DNA of 39,406 nt from an uncultured Bacteroidota bacterium (GTDB taxonomy: Bacteria; Bacteroidota; Bacteroidia; Flavobacteriales; Flavobacteriaceae). Below, piece by piece: positions 16,837 through 24,789 of the stretch (positions within the stretch are counted from its first letter, which is position 1; every line of letters begins with the position of its first letter). The notes under the pieces were generated by a model. That model did no database searches. It worked only from the letters and a program-made list of their open reading frames with translations, and had not been told where the DNA came from. Both the position numbers and the translations under genes were made by a program. The DNA is taken from positions 1-39,406 of the forward strand of contig CABZAD010000010.1 in the NCBI GenBank assembly GCA_902523665.1. Direction: 5' to 3'.

Positions 16837-18636
16837 ATGAGCGAAGAGAATACCGCAAATACTAATATCGAGGAAACTGGAAAAATAAAGAAAGCTTCAC
16901 CAAAAAAAGCTACAGCAAAAAAAACAAGTACTAAGAAAGCTGATCCTCATAGTGAATTTCTAACAAGTTTTAATTGGCATCAGTACCAAGAAGGTATAGA
17001 TGAAATTGATGAAAAGCAGATTAAAGAATTTGAGAAACTTGTTGAGAAAAATTTTGTAGATACTTCGGATGATAATATAATACATGGAGAAGTTATACAT
17101 TTGACAGATAAAGATGTTATAATAGATATAAATGCTAAATCAGAAGGTGTAATATCAAAAAATGAATTTAGATATAATCCTGAATTAAAAGTTGGTGATA
17201 AGGTAGAGGTAATTGTTGATACAAGAGAGGATAAATCGGGACAATTAATTCTTTCTCATAGAAAGGCTAGAGTAATTAAAGCATGGGATAGAGTTAATTA
17301 TGCACATGATAAAAATGAGATTGTTCAAGGTTTTGTTAAGTGTAGAACTAAAGGTGGTATGATAGTAGATGTTTTTGGTATCGAAGCTTTTCTACCTGGC
17401 TCTCAAATTGATGTAAAGCCAATAAGGGATTATGATCAGTATACAAACAAAAACATGGATTTTAAAGTTGTAAAGATAAACCATGAGTTTAAAAATGTAG
17501 TTGTCTCCCACAAAGCCTTAATTGAAGCTGATATTGAAGAGCAGAAAAAAGGAATAATTAGTCAGCTTGAAAAAGGGCAAGTTCTTGAAGGTACTGTAAA
17601 AAATATGACTTCTTATGGAGTGTTTATTGATTTAGGAGGAGTTGATGGACTTATTCATATAACAGATTTATCATGGAGTAGAATCAATCATCCTAGCGAG
17701 ATCCTTGAACTTGACCAATCAATAAAAGTTGTAATTCTTGATTTTGATGATGACAAATCCAAAATTCAACTAGGTTTAAAACAATTAACTGATCATCCTT
17801 GGGATAAATTAGGAGATGATATAAAAGAGGGTTCTAAAGTTTCTGGAAAAGTTGTTGTAATAGCAGATTATGGAGCATTTATTGAAATTGACGAAGGAAT
17901 TGAAGGATTAGTTCATGTATCTGAGATGTCTTGGTCTACTCATCTTAGAAGTGCTCAAGACTTTGTTAATGTTGGTGATAACATCGAAGCTATTGTACTA
18001 AATCTTGACAGAGAGACAAGAAAGATGTCACTTGGAATGAAACAATTATCTGAGGACCCATGGACTGATATTACAAATAAGTTTCCAATAGGTTCAAAGC
18101 ATAAAGGATCAGTAAGAAACTTTACAAACTTTGGGGTATTTATTGAACTTGAGGAAGGCATAGATGGACTAATTTATATTTCTGATTTATCATGGACAAA
18201 AAAGATCAAACATCCATCAGAGTTCTTATCAATAGATGATAAAATTGATGTAGTTATTCTAGATTTAGATGTTGATGGAAGAAAATTGAGCCTTGGTCAC
18301 AAACAGACAAAAGACAATCCATGGGATTTATATGAAAAAGACTTTGCAGTAGATACTATTCACAAATCAGAAGTTTCCGAAGTCATTGATAAAGGAGCTA
18401 TAATAGATTTTAATGATGATATCTCAGCATTTTGCCCTTTAAGACATTTAGATAAAGTGGACGGCTCAAAACTTGAAAAGGGAGAAATTGCTGATTTTAA
18501 AGTAATAGAGTTCAGTAAAGAATTTAAGCGAGTAGTTGTGTCTCATTTGCAAACTCATACTAATGATTCCATACCAGATAATTCTGACTCTGAGAAGAAA
18601 AAGGATAAAAAATCCAAAAAGAAAGATGTTGAATGA
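16837..18636 (+). CDS. rpsA: 30S ribosomal protein S1
   Basis: The ribosomal protein that binds mRNA and helps initiation on unstructured leaders. Taking the ATG at 16837, the product has 599 residues. The reading frame also contains a TTG at 16828, but that overlaps the promoter -7 box and is not likely used. Six S1/OB repeats are visible, starting near residues 75, 160, 245, 330, 415 and 505, with the repeats 3-5 most regular (YGVFIDLGGVDGLIHITDLSW, YGAFIEIDEGIEGLVHVSEMSW cores). Lysine-rich tails flank them: KKASPKKATAKKTSTKK near the N-terminus and EKKKDKKSKKKD at the end, features I note as unusually basic. A terminator follows directly. Confidence 0.95.
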   Translation: MSEENTANTNIEETGKIKKASPKKATAKKTSTKKADPHSEFLTSFNWHQYQEGIDEIDEKQIKEFEKLVEKNFVDTSDDNIIHGEVIHLTDKDVIIDINAKSEGVISKNEFRYNPELKVGDKVEVIVDTREDKSGQLILSHRKARVIKAWDRVNYAHDKNEIVQGFVKCRTKGGMIVDVFGIEAFLPGSQIDVKPIRDYDQYTNKNMDFKVVKINHEFKNVVVSHKALIEADIEEQKKGIISQLEKGQVLEGTVKNMTSYGVFIDLGGVDGLIHITDLSWSRINHPSEILELDQSIKVVILDFDDDKSKIQLGLKQLTDHPWDKLGDDIKEGSKVSGKVVVIADYGAFIEIDEGIEGLVHVSEMSWSTHLRSAQDFVNVGDNIEAIVLNLDRETRKMSLGMKQLSEDPWTDITNKFPIGSKHKGSVRNFTNFGVFIELEEGIDGLIYISDLSWTKKIKHPSEFLSIDDKIDVVILDLDVDGRKLSLGHKQTKDNPWDLYEKDFAVDTIHKSEVSEVIDKGAIIDFNDDISAFCPLRHLDKVDGSKLEKGEIADFKVIEFSKEFKRVVVSHLQTHTNDSIPDNSDSEKKKDKKSKKKDVE

Positions 18637-18641
18637 ATATA

Positions 18642-18669
18642 AATCCTCAATTATTTGAGGATTTTTTTT
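18642..18669 (+). terminator. Rho-independent terminator of rpsA
   Basis: A perfect 9-bp inverted repeat AATCCTCAA / TTGAGGATT with a four-base loop (TTAT), running into eight T residues. It begins five bases after the rpsA stop and separates rpsA from the pyrR unit. It is the clearest intrinsic terminator in the window. Confidence 0.92.
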
Positions 18670-18695
18670 GACATAAACTTAAAACTTAAAATTTA

Positions 18696-18703
18696 TATTT
18701 TTG
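18696..18703 (+). promoter_or_regulatory. Predicted -7 box of the pyrR-pyrB-pdxH-sixA-ppk1-ppx unit
   Basis: TATTTTTG is an exact TAnnTTTG match, 15 bases before the pyrR ATG. The nearest TTG upstream is 25 bases away, longer than ideal, and it is part of the terminator T-tract. A leader of about ten bases leaves no room for a PyrR-type attenuator. Confidence 0.5.
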
Positions 18704-18718
18704 TAGTAATAAATAATT

Positions 18719-19255
18719 ATGCCAAAAAAAGTTCTTTTAGACTCAAAAAAAATAGACATTATTCTTAATAGGCTTGTATGTCAACTAGTTGAAAATCATA
18801 AAGATTTTAATAATACAGTTTTAATTGGTCTGCAACCTAGAGGCATCTTTTTAATCGAAAAGATTCTTAAAATATTTAAAAAAAATTACCCTTCTATTGT
18901 CATTAATAGTGGTATTCTAGATTTTACTTTTTTTAGAGATGATTTTAGGAGATCTGAAAAAACACTTAAAGCTAGTTCAACACAAATCAATTTTTCAATC
19001 GAAAATAAAAATGTTGTCCTAATAGATGATGTTCTTTTTACAGGAAGAAGTATTAAAGCTGCTATGTCCTCAATGGATTCATATGGAAGGCCAAATTCAA
19101 TTGAATTGTTAGTATTAATTGATAGAAGATATAAAAGAGAGATACCGATTCAAGCAAATTACTGCGGTGCAAAAATAGATACTTTTAAAGGCGATAGAGT
19201 AAATGTTGTTTGGAATGAAAATTCTGATAAAAACAAAATATATATTGAAAACTAA
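18719..19255 (+). CDS. pyrR: PyrR: pyrimidine operon regulator / uracil phosphoribosyltransferase family
   Basis: A 178-residue type I phosphoribosyltransferase. The PRPP-binding loop is VVLIDDVLFTGRSIKAAM, followed by PNSIELLVLIDRRYKREIPIQANYCG, the conserved PyrR C-terminal half. In Bacillus, PyrR binds mRNA to attenuate pyr transcription and also makes UMP from uracil. Here the gene precedes pyrB, the expected context, but the predicted leader is too short for an attenuator and I see no anti-terminator hairpin, so the salvage activity may be its main role (inference). The stop overlaps the pyrB start by one base (TAATG). Confidence 0.92.
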   Translation: MPKKVLLDSKKIDIILNRLVCQLVENHKDFNNTVLIGLQPRGIFLIEKILKIFKKNYPSIVINSGILDFTFFRDDFRRSEKTLKASSTQINFSIENKNVVLIDDVLFTGRSIKAAMSSMDSYGRPNSIELLVLIDRRYKREIPIQANYCGAKIDTFKGDRVNVVWNENSDKNKIYIEN

Positions 19256-20196
19256 TGGATAAGTTAAGTGTAGATCACCTTTTGGGTATTAAATATCTAA
19301 AAAAATCAGATATAAACTTAATTTTTAAAACTGCTACACACTTTAAAGAGGTTATTAATAGACCTATAAAAAAAGTTCCTACTTTGAGGGACATGACAAT
19401 CGCAAATTTATTTTTTGAAAATAGTACTCGAACTAAAATTTCTTTTGAATTAGCTCAAAAAAGATTAGGAGCAGATGTTGTAAACTTTTCAAGTTCATCC
19501 TCATCAGTTAAAAAGGGTGAATCTTTAACAGATACAGTAAACAATATATTAGCAATGAAAGTCGATATGATAGTTTTAAGACATCCAAATCCGGGTTCAC
19601 CATTACTTTTATCTAAACATACAAATTCATGTATTATAAATGCAGGAGATGGTTCGCACGAACATCCAACACAAGCCTTGCTAGATTGTTTTACTTTAAC
19701 TGAAAATTTAGGTGAGCTTAAATGTAAAAATATTTTAATCGTAGGAGATATTCTCCATTCTAGGGTTGCACTATCTAATATATACACTCTTCAACTCTTA
19801 GGAGCTAACATAAAATTATCATGTCCTCTAAGTTTAGTTCCAAGAGAAATTGAGAATCTTAATGTTTCAATTGAAACCAATATTTCTAAAGCTTTAAGGT
19901 GGTGCGATGCAGTTAATGTTCTAAGAGTCCAAAAAGAAAGAATGGAAAAATCTTATTTTCCAAATAATAGAGAATATTCTATGTTATTTGGCCTCAATAC
20001 AAATAAAATAAATAATATTAAGAAAAATATTTTAATATTACATCCTGGTCCAATTAATAGGGGGGTGGAAATCACCTCAGAAATTGTAGAATCAAATAAT
20101 TCGATTATTTTAGACCAAGTAGAAAATGGAGTTGCCATAAGAATGGCAATTATATATTTGCTTGCATCAAAGATGAATTTTTCAATAAATGGCTAA
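19255..20196 (+). CDS. pyrB: Aspartate carbamoyltransferase catalytic subunit
   Basis: First committed step of pyrimidine synthesis: carbamoyl phosphate plus aspartate to N-carbamoylaspartate. The 313-residue chain has the carbamoyl-phosphate site STRT (57-60) in FFENSTRTKISFE, the Lys in SVKKGES, RHP at 109-111, HPTQALLD (137-144) and the aspartate-side LHPGPINRGVEI near the C-terminus. These are the features of ATCase rather than ornithine carbamoyltransferase. No regulatory subunit gene pyrI is nearby. Joined to pyrR and pdxH by one-base TAATG overlaps on both sides. Confidence 0.96.
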   Translation: MDKLSVDHLLGIKYLKKSDINLIFKTATHFKEVINRPIKKVPTLRDMTIANLFFENSTRTKISFELAQKRLGADVVNFSSSSSSVKKGESLTDTVNNILAMKVDMIVLRHPNPGSPLLLSKHTNSCIINAGDGSHEHPTQALLDCFTLTENLGELKCKNILIVGDILHSRVALSNIYTLQLLGANIKLSCPLSLVPREIENLNVSIETNISKALRWCDAVNVLRVQKERMEKSYFPNNREYSMLFGLNTNKINNIKKNILILHPGPINRGVEITSEIVESNNSIILDQVENGVAIRMAIIYLLASKMNFSING

Positions 20197-20831
20197 TGAA
20201 ATTATTTAATTACAGAAAATTTTATAAAAAAGATAAATTGAGTATAAATGATATAGGAAATAATCCTTTAGAATTTTTTAAAAGATGGTTTAAAGATGCT
20301 GAGAATTCAGATGGAATTATTGAATCAAATGCTATGACATTATCAACTATTGAGGATAACACTCCATCGTCAAGAGTAGTTCTTCTTAAAGAAATTAAAG
20401 ATAGAAGTTTAGTATTCTTCACTAACTATGATAGCAACAAAGGGCGCGCAATATTAGATAATCCAAATGTATGTGCGTCTTTTTATTGGCCCCCATTAGA
20501 AAGGCAAGTTATTTTTAAAGGAATAGCAAAAAAGACAGATAAAGATTACTCAAATTCTTACTTTAGTTCAAGACCTTTTAAAAGCCAGGCTGCTGCAATA
20601 GTGTCAAAACAAAGTGAAGTAATCGATAGTTATGAACATCTTTTAAAAAGATATGATAAACTCATTAATGAAAATAAAGATTCCATTTTCAAAAGACCTA
20701 ATAATTGGGGTGGGATAGAGATAGTTATTAAAGAGATTGAGTTTTGGCAAGGAAGAGAAAATAGACTTCATAATAGAGTAGTTTGTCGCTTTATTAGCGA
20801 TAAATGGGATATTCAACTTTTATCACCATAA
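20196..20831 (+). CDS. pdxH: Pyridoxamine 5'-phosphate oxidase
   Basis: FMN-dependent oxidase producing pyridoxal 5'-phosphate. The 211-residue protein has the FMN-binding RVVLLKEI and FFTNYDSNKGRAI, ASFYWPPLERQVIFKG, the SYFSSRPFKSQAAAIVSKQSEVI stretch, and the C-terminal signature EFWQGRENRLHNRVV with WDIQLLSP. The start ATG overlaps the pyrB stop (TAATG) and sixA begins at the next base after its stop. A vitamin B6 gene inside a pyrimidine/polyphosphate unit has no obvious pathway link; PLP is used by thrC in this same window. Confidence 0.95.
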   Translation: MKLFNYRKFYKKDKLSINDIGNNPLEFFKRWFKDAENSDGIIESNAMTLSTIEDNTPSSRVVLLKEIKDRSLVFFTNYDSNKGRAILDNPNVCASFYWPPLERQVIFKGIAKKTDKDYSNSYFSSRPFKSQAAAIVSKQSEVIDSYEHLLKRYDKLINENKDSIFKRPNNWGGIEIVIKEIEFWQGRENRLHNRVVCRFISDKWDIQLLSP

Positions 20832-21320
20832 ATGAAGGTAATTACTTTTTTAAGACATTCTAAGTCGTCATGGGATTATGATATACTAGATATGCACAGG
20901 CCTTTAAGCTCTGTTGGAATTGAAAAAATTAAAAAAACTGCTATATCCTCAAACGATCAATTTATTTCTTCCGAAATAATATTCACTAGTTCTGCTAATA
21001 GAGCTTTATATACCTCTATTCTGCTGACAAAAAATCTATCAATTAATTATAGTAAAATAAAGATATGTGATAAATTGTATACCTTCAACTCAAGTGAAGT
21101 AATGGAATTTATTAAAACTATTGACAATATTTATTCAAACGTTGTTTTAGTTGGTCACAATCCAGCATATACAGAAATTTCAAATTATTTTTCTGAAAAT
21201 AAAATTTTAAATTTACCTACTGCAAGATGGTTTTCTTTGAAATTTAGATCTGATAATTGGTCGGATATTATAGATTTGAAGCCAATTTCTTATCTAAGTA
21301 ATTTAAAAAGTGGAGTCTAA
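20832..21320 (+). CDS. sixA: SixA-type histidine phosphatase
   Basis: A small histidine phosphatase (162 residues) with the catalytic RHSKSSW motif at residues 8-14 (His9 the nucleophile), the HRPLSSVG segment, and the second catalytic His in VGHNPAYTE. SixA of E. coli dephosphorylates phosphohistidine on proteins; the substrate here is unknown. Its position directly upstream of ppk1 and ppx, with an 11-base overlap into ppk1, suggests a link to phosphate or polyphosphate metabolism, as inference only. Ppk1 itself works through a phosphohistidine. Confidence 0.85.
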   Translation: MKVITFLRHSKSSWDYDILDMHRPLSSVGIEKIKKTAISSNDQFISSEIIFTSSANRALYTSILLTKNLSINYSKIKICDKLYTFNSSEVMEFIKTIDNIYSNVVLVGHNPAYTEISNYFSENKILNLPTARWFSLKFRSDNWSDIIDLKPISYLSNLKSGV

Positions 21321-23352
21321 ATATATAAATAGAGAGTTAAGCTGGCTTGATTTTAATGCGAGGGTTTTGCAAGAGGCATCTAATGATAATGTCCCTCTTC
21401 TAGAAAGATTAAGGTTTATAGGTATATTCTCAAATAATCTTGATGAATTTTTTCAAGTTAGATACGCTACAATAAAAAGAATTGCAGATGCAAGAGCTTC
21501 AAATAAAAATAATAAGGATAATATTGCTGCAAAAGAGCTGCTTGATAATATTACATCAAAAGTTATAAATCTACAATCTGATAGTTCAAAAATACTTGAC
21601 TCAATCGAAAAATCATTAAGGAATGAAGATATAGTTTTTATAGATGAGCTGAATGTGCCTGATTCACAAAAAGAATTTCTAAAGGATTATTTTATTAAAA
21701 AAATTAGTCCGGCACTTATTACAGTCATACTTTCAAACAATAAATATCATGATTTTAATGATAATAAAGCTTTTTTAATTATTAATTTAAAATTAAAAAA
21801 TACAAATGATATATATGCGCTTGTGGAGATTCCTCGTGACATTAGTAGATTCGTAGTTCTTCCTAAAAAAGATAATAAGCAATATATAATGTTTATTGAT
21901 GATATAATTAGATTTAACTTAGATATATTATTTAGTTTTTTCAATTATAAAAATGTCGAGGCACATATGCTAAAAATTACAAGAGATGCTGAACTGGACA
22001 TAGATGATATGGATTTATCTAAAAGTTATATAAAGAAGATTCAAGAATATGTTAATAAAAGAAAGATAAGTAACCCAGTAAGACTAGTTTATGATGAATC
22101 TATACCCGGAGAGACATTAAATTATCTTATAAAAAAAATTAGAATTACATCGCATGACAGTTTAATACCTGGTGGTAAATATCATCACAGAAGTGATTAT
22201 ATGAACTTTCCTGATTTAGGGAGAACAGATCTTTTATATCCAAAAGAAAAAGCTTTAAATATAAAAAACCTAAAAATTGAGTCTAACCTCTTAGATCAAC
22301 TGATAGTGAGAGATTTTCTAATGTATACTCCTTACCATTCATTCTCATATTTAATATCAATATTGAGACAGTCTGCAATTGATCCAACTGTAAAGTCTAT
22401 CAAAATAACTCTATACAGGCTATCTAAAAAATCGAATGTAATTAGTTGTTTGATTAACGCGGCTAAAAATGGAAAAAAAGTTTTAGTCCAGATAGAACTT
22501 CAAGCAAGATTTGATGAAGAAAATAATATAAAGGTCTCGCAAGAATTAAAAGCTGCTGGTGTTGATTTAATTTATGGGCTCAAAGGGTTGAAAGTTCACT
22601 CAAAAATTTGTCTAATTGAGAGGTCTACGAGTGATAAAAAAAGATACTATGGTTTTATCAGTACTGGAAATTTTAATGAATCAACAGCAAAAGTCTACTC
22701 GGACTTTACTCTATTTACTTCAAATCAAAAAATTTTAAAAGAAATTAATAAAGTCTTTGATTTTCTCCAGTCCAACTATAAAATTCAGAATTACAAACAT
22801 TTAATTGTCTCTCCTCACCATACCTCAGAAAAATTATTTGATTTAATTGATAATGAAATCAAAAATGTAAAAAAAGGTCTTAAAGGAGAAATTATTTTAA
22901 AATTAAATAGCTTTACCAGTTACAAATTTGTTGATAAGTTATATGAAGCAAGTAAATTAGGAGTCAAGGTTAAGTTATTTATAAGGGGAATATGTTGCCT
23001 CATACCTAATAAATTTGGGTTAAGTGAAAATATTGAGGTCAAAAGTGTAGTAGATAAATATCTTGAACACTCAAGAGTTTATGTATTTGAAAATGCAGGA
23101 GAAAAAAAAGTATACATATCGTCAGCTGATTTAATGACAAGAAATATTGAAAAACGAGTTGAAGTTGCATGCCCAATCTATCAAAAGGACATAAAAAATC
23201 AAGTAATTGAAACACTTAAAATAACAGACAACGATAATATCAAAACCAGATTAATTAATCATGAACCACAAAATAAATTTGTTGATAATTTAAATAAAAA
23301 AATAAGGTCACAATGGGAAACTTACAATTACTTTAATGATATCTTAGACTAA
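21310..23352 (+). CDS. ppk1: Polyphosphate kinase 1
   Basis: Makes inorganic polyphosphate from ATP, reversibly. The 680-residue chain begins with the conserved YINRELSWLDFNARVLQEA. The two phospholipase-D-like catalytic domains carry the autophosphorylated His430 in KVHSKICLI, the following STGNFNESTAKVYSDFTLF, and a second conserved His in LEHSRVYVFEN with the AADLMTRN-like SSADLMTRNIEKRVEV. The start is GTG, overlapping sixA by 11 bases; no ATG fits before the conserved N-terminus. ppx starts at the very next base after its stop. Length matches the family. Confidence 0.97.
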   Translation: MESKYINRELSWLDFNARVLQEASNDNVPLLERLRFIGIFSNNLDEFFQVRYATIKRIADARASNKNNKDNIAAKELLDNITSKVINLQSDSSKILDSIEKSLRNEDIVFIDELNVPDSQKEFLKDYFIKKISPALITVILSNNKYHDFNDNKAFLIINLKLKNTNDIYALVEIPRDISRFVVLPKKDNKQYIMFIDDIIRFNLDILFSFFNYKNVEAHMLKITRDAELDIDDMDLSKSYIKKIQEYVNKRKISNPVRLVYDESIPGETLNYLIKKIRITSHDSLIPGGKYHHRSDYMNFPDLGRTDLLYPKEKALNIKNLKIESNLLDQLIVRDFLMYTPYHSFSYLISILRQSAIDPTVKSIKITLYRLSKKSNVISCLINAAKNGKKVLVQIELQARFDEENNIKVSQELKAAGVDLIYGLKGLKVHSKICLIERSTSDKKRYYGFISTGNFNESTAKVYSDFTLFTSNQKILKEINKVFDFLQSNYKIQNYKHLIVSPHHTSEKLFDLIDNEIKNVKKGLKGEIILKLNSFTSYKFVDKLYEASKLGVKVKLFIRGICCLIPNKFGLSENIEVKSVVDKYLEHSRVYVFENAGEKKVYISSADLMTRNIEKRVEVACPIYQKDIKNQVIETLKITDNDNIKTRLINHEPQNKFVDNLNKKIRSQWETYNYFNDILD

Positions 23353-24249
23353 TTGAAAAAGATTGCTGCTATTGATATTGGTTCCAATGCTGTTAGAATG
23401 CTGATATGCTATGTTATACCGTCTGGAGAAGAACATATATTTCAAAAAAACTTATACCTAAGACTACCTTTAAGACTTGGGGAAGATTCTTTTAGAAATG
23501 GAATAATTTCAGAGGATAAAATTAAAACACTTTCAGAAGCACTTCTTTCATTTAAATATATAATGAAAGTTCATAAAGTTAATGAGTATCAAATTTATGC
23601 TACTTCAGCTCTTAGAGAATCAATTAATTCGTCTAGTGTGATATTAAAAGTTAAAAAAGAAACTGGTTTTAAAGTTAACTTAATAACTGGTTTAAAGGAA
23701 GCTAAAATTATTACAAAGGGAAATCAACTATCTAAGTTAGATTATAATAAAACCTACTTACATGTTGATGTAGGTGGAGGGAGCACAGAGTATTCTATCA
23801 TTAAGAAAGGAGCCAATAAGAAATCTATGTCATTTAAACTTGGAACTGTAAGGCTTTTAAATAATATAGATTTTTCTCATACTAAGAGTGAGATTAATAG
23901 TTGGTTAACCTCAAATATTGATTTCAAAGATAAAATTAAGTTATTTGCAACTGGAGGAAATATTAATAAAATTCAATCAATGTCAGGAACAAAAATTGGT
24001 AAACCAATTTCATATATTTCTATTAAAAATCTTTTGAATAAAATGTTAGAATGTGATTTCAAAGAAAGGATGATAAAATTTAATTTAAACCCCGATAGAG
24101 CTGATGTAATTATACCTGCATTAGAAATATTTATTTTAACAATGGAATCTGTTGAAGCAAATAAAATGTTTATTCCAAAAACAGGTCTTGTTGATGGAAT
24201 GGTAAAAGAAACTTTCATTAAAAATAATGGGAATAAGCTAGATCCTTAA
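23353..24249 (+). CDS. ppx: Exopolyphosphatase, Ppx/GppA family
   Basis: Actin/hexokinase-fold phosphatase that hydrolyses polyphosphate ends or pppGpp. The 298-residue protein has phosphate-1 loop AAIDIGSNAVRMLI, ATSALRES, the second loop HVDVGGGSTEYSI, and ATGGNINK. It is the short form, lacking the C-terminal HD domain of E. coli Ppx. The start is TTG, immediately after the ppk1 stop, and matches the family N-terminus MKKIAAIDIGSN. With ppk1 upstream, polyphosphate turnover is the likely role; a GppA activity cannot be excluded. Its last 12 bases overlap the end of the convergent dnaX reading frame. Confidence 0.93.
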   Translation: MKKIAAIDIGSNAVRMLICYVIPSGEEHIFQKNLYLRLPLRLGEDSFRNGIISEDKIKTLSEALLSFKYIMKVHKVNEYQIYATSALRESINSSSVILKVKKETGFKVNLITGLKEAKIITKGNQLSKLDYNKTYLHVDVGGGSTEYSIIKKGANKKSMSFKLGTVRLLNNIDFSHTKSEINSWLTSNIDFKDKIKLFATGGNINKIQSMSGTKIGKPISYISIKNLLNKMLECDFKERMIKFNLNPDRADVIIPALEIFILTMESVEANKMFIPKTGLVDGMVKETFIKNNGNKLDP

Positions 24250-24789
24250 ATTAAACTCCTCTATTAAAGAAATTATACTCTTATTACTTTCTTGAATTAT
24301 CTTAAGTTTTTCTTTACTATCAAGAAATTTCTTTTTATCTGTTTCCTCAGACAACTTTACATCAATAGAGATTGAATAATTATTTAATTCTTTAGATATA
24401 AATGCTTGTATTTTTGCCTTATAACCCTTCATTTCTTTATAATTCATTTTATTAATGGTATTGATAATAATTACATTATCATGAATAAAGGGTTGATTCA
24501 TCTTTAAAAGAGATAATATATTATTATTACCGTCCTTTTTTTCAAGTTCACAGAATTTTTTCCAGGCTATCTCAAAGTCATTATTAGTAAAATCCTCATT
24601 AGGAAAATCTAAATCCAAATCATCATTCTCATCTTCAACAGATTTTTTAAAGTTAAGACTTGCAATTGATAATGATGAAATATCTTTTATTTGAGGTTGT
24701 TTAAATAATTTACCAGAGTCTTCATCTTTAATTTGTAAAATTTCTTTTTCAATACTACTTATCAATTCCGTAGTTTTAATTAGAGACTT
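24238..24789 (-). CDS. dnaX: dnaX -1 frame: C-terminal (tau-specific) part of DNA polymerase III subunit
   Basis: About 183 codons in the -1 frame relative to the upstream dnaX frame. The sequence fits the DnaX C-terminal region of flavobacteria: an acidic linker, then DFEIAWKKFCELEKKDG, YKAKIQAFISKELNNYSISIDV and the end SKEKLKIIQESNKSIISLIEEF. This frame opens only at a TAA formed by the first bases of the A10 run, and the zero frame closes at a TAA six bases after the run, so joining must happen in between. The joined protein would have 533 residues, ordinary for a tau subunit. A TTG at 24765 could be a start, but a free C-terminal fragment has no known role. Confidence 0.8.
   Translation of the reverse strand, partial: KSLIKTTELISSIEKEILQIKDEDSGKLFKQPQIKDISSLSIASLNFKKSVEDENDDLDLDFPNEDFTNNDFEIAWKKFCELEKKDGNNNILSLLKMNQPFIHDNVIIINTINKMNYKEMKGYKAKIQAFISKELNNYSISIDVKLSEETDKKKFLDSKEKLKIIQESNKSIISLIEEFNLRI

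Noticed and set aside
19455-19787. Open minus-strand frame inside pyrB
   Set aside because: Antisense to a fully conserved ATCase region, with no family resemblance or start signal.
24238-24765. A separate 175-residue gene starting at TTG 24765, or a dnaX pseudogene fragment
   Set aside because: Sequence fits the DnaX C-terminus and the frame can be joined exactly at the A10 run. The rest of the sequence shows no decay, so a frameshift product is more likely. A sequencing error in the homopolymer remains possible and is stated in the finding.
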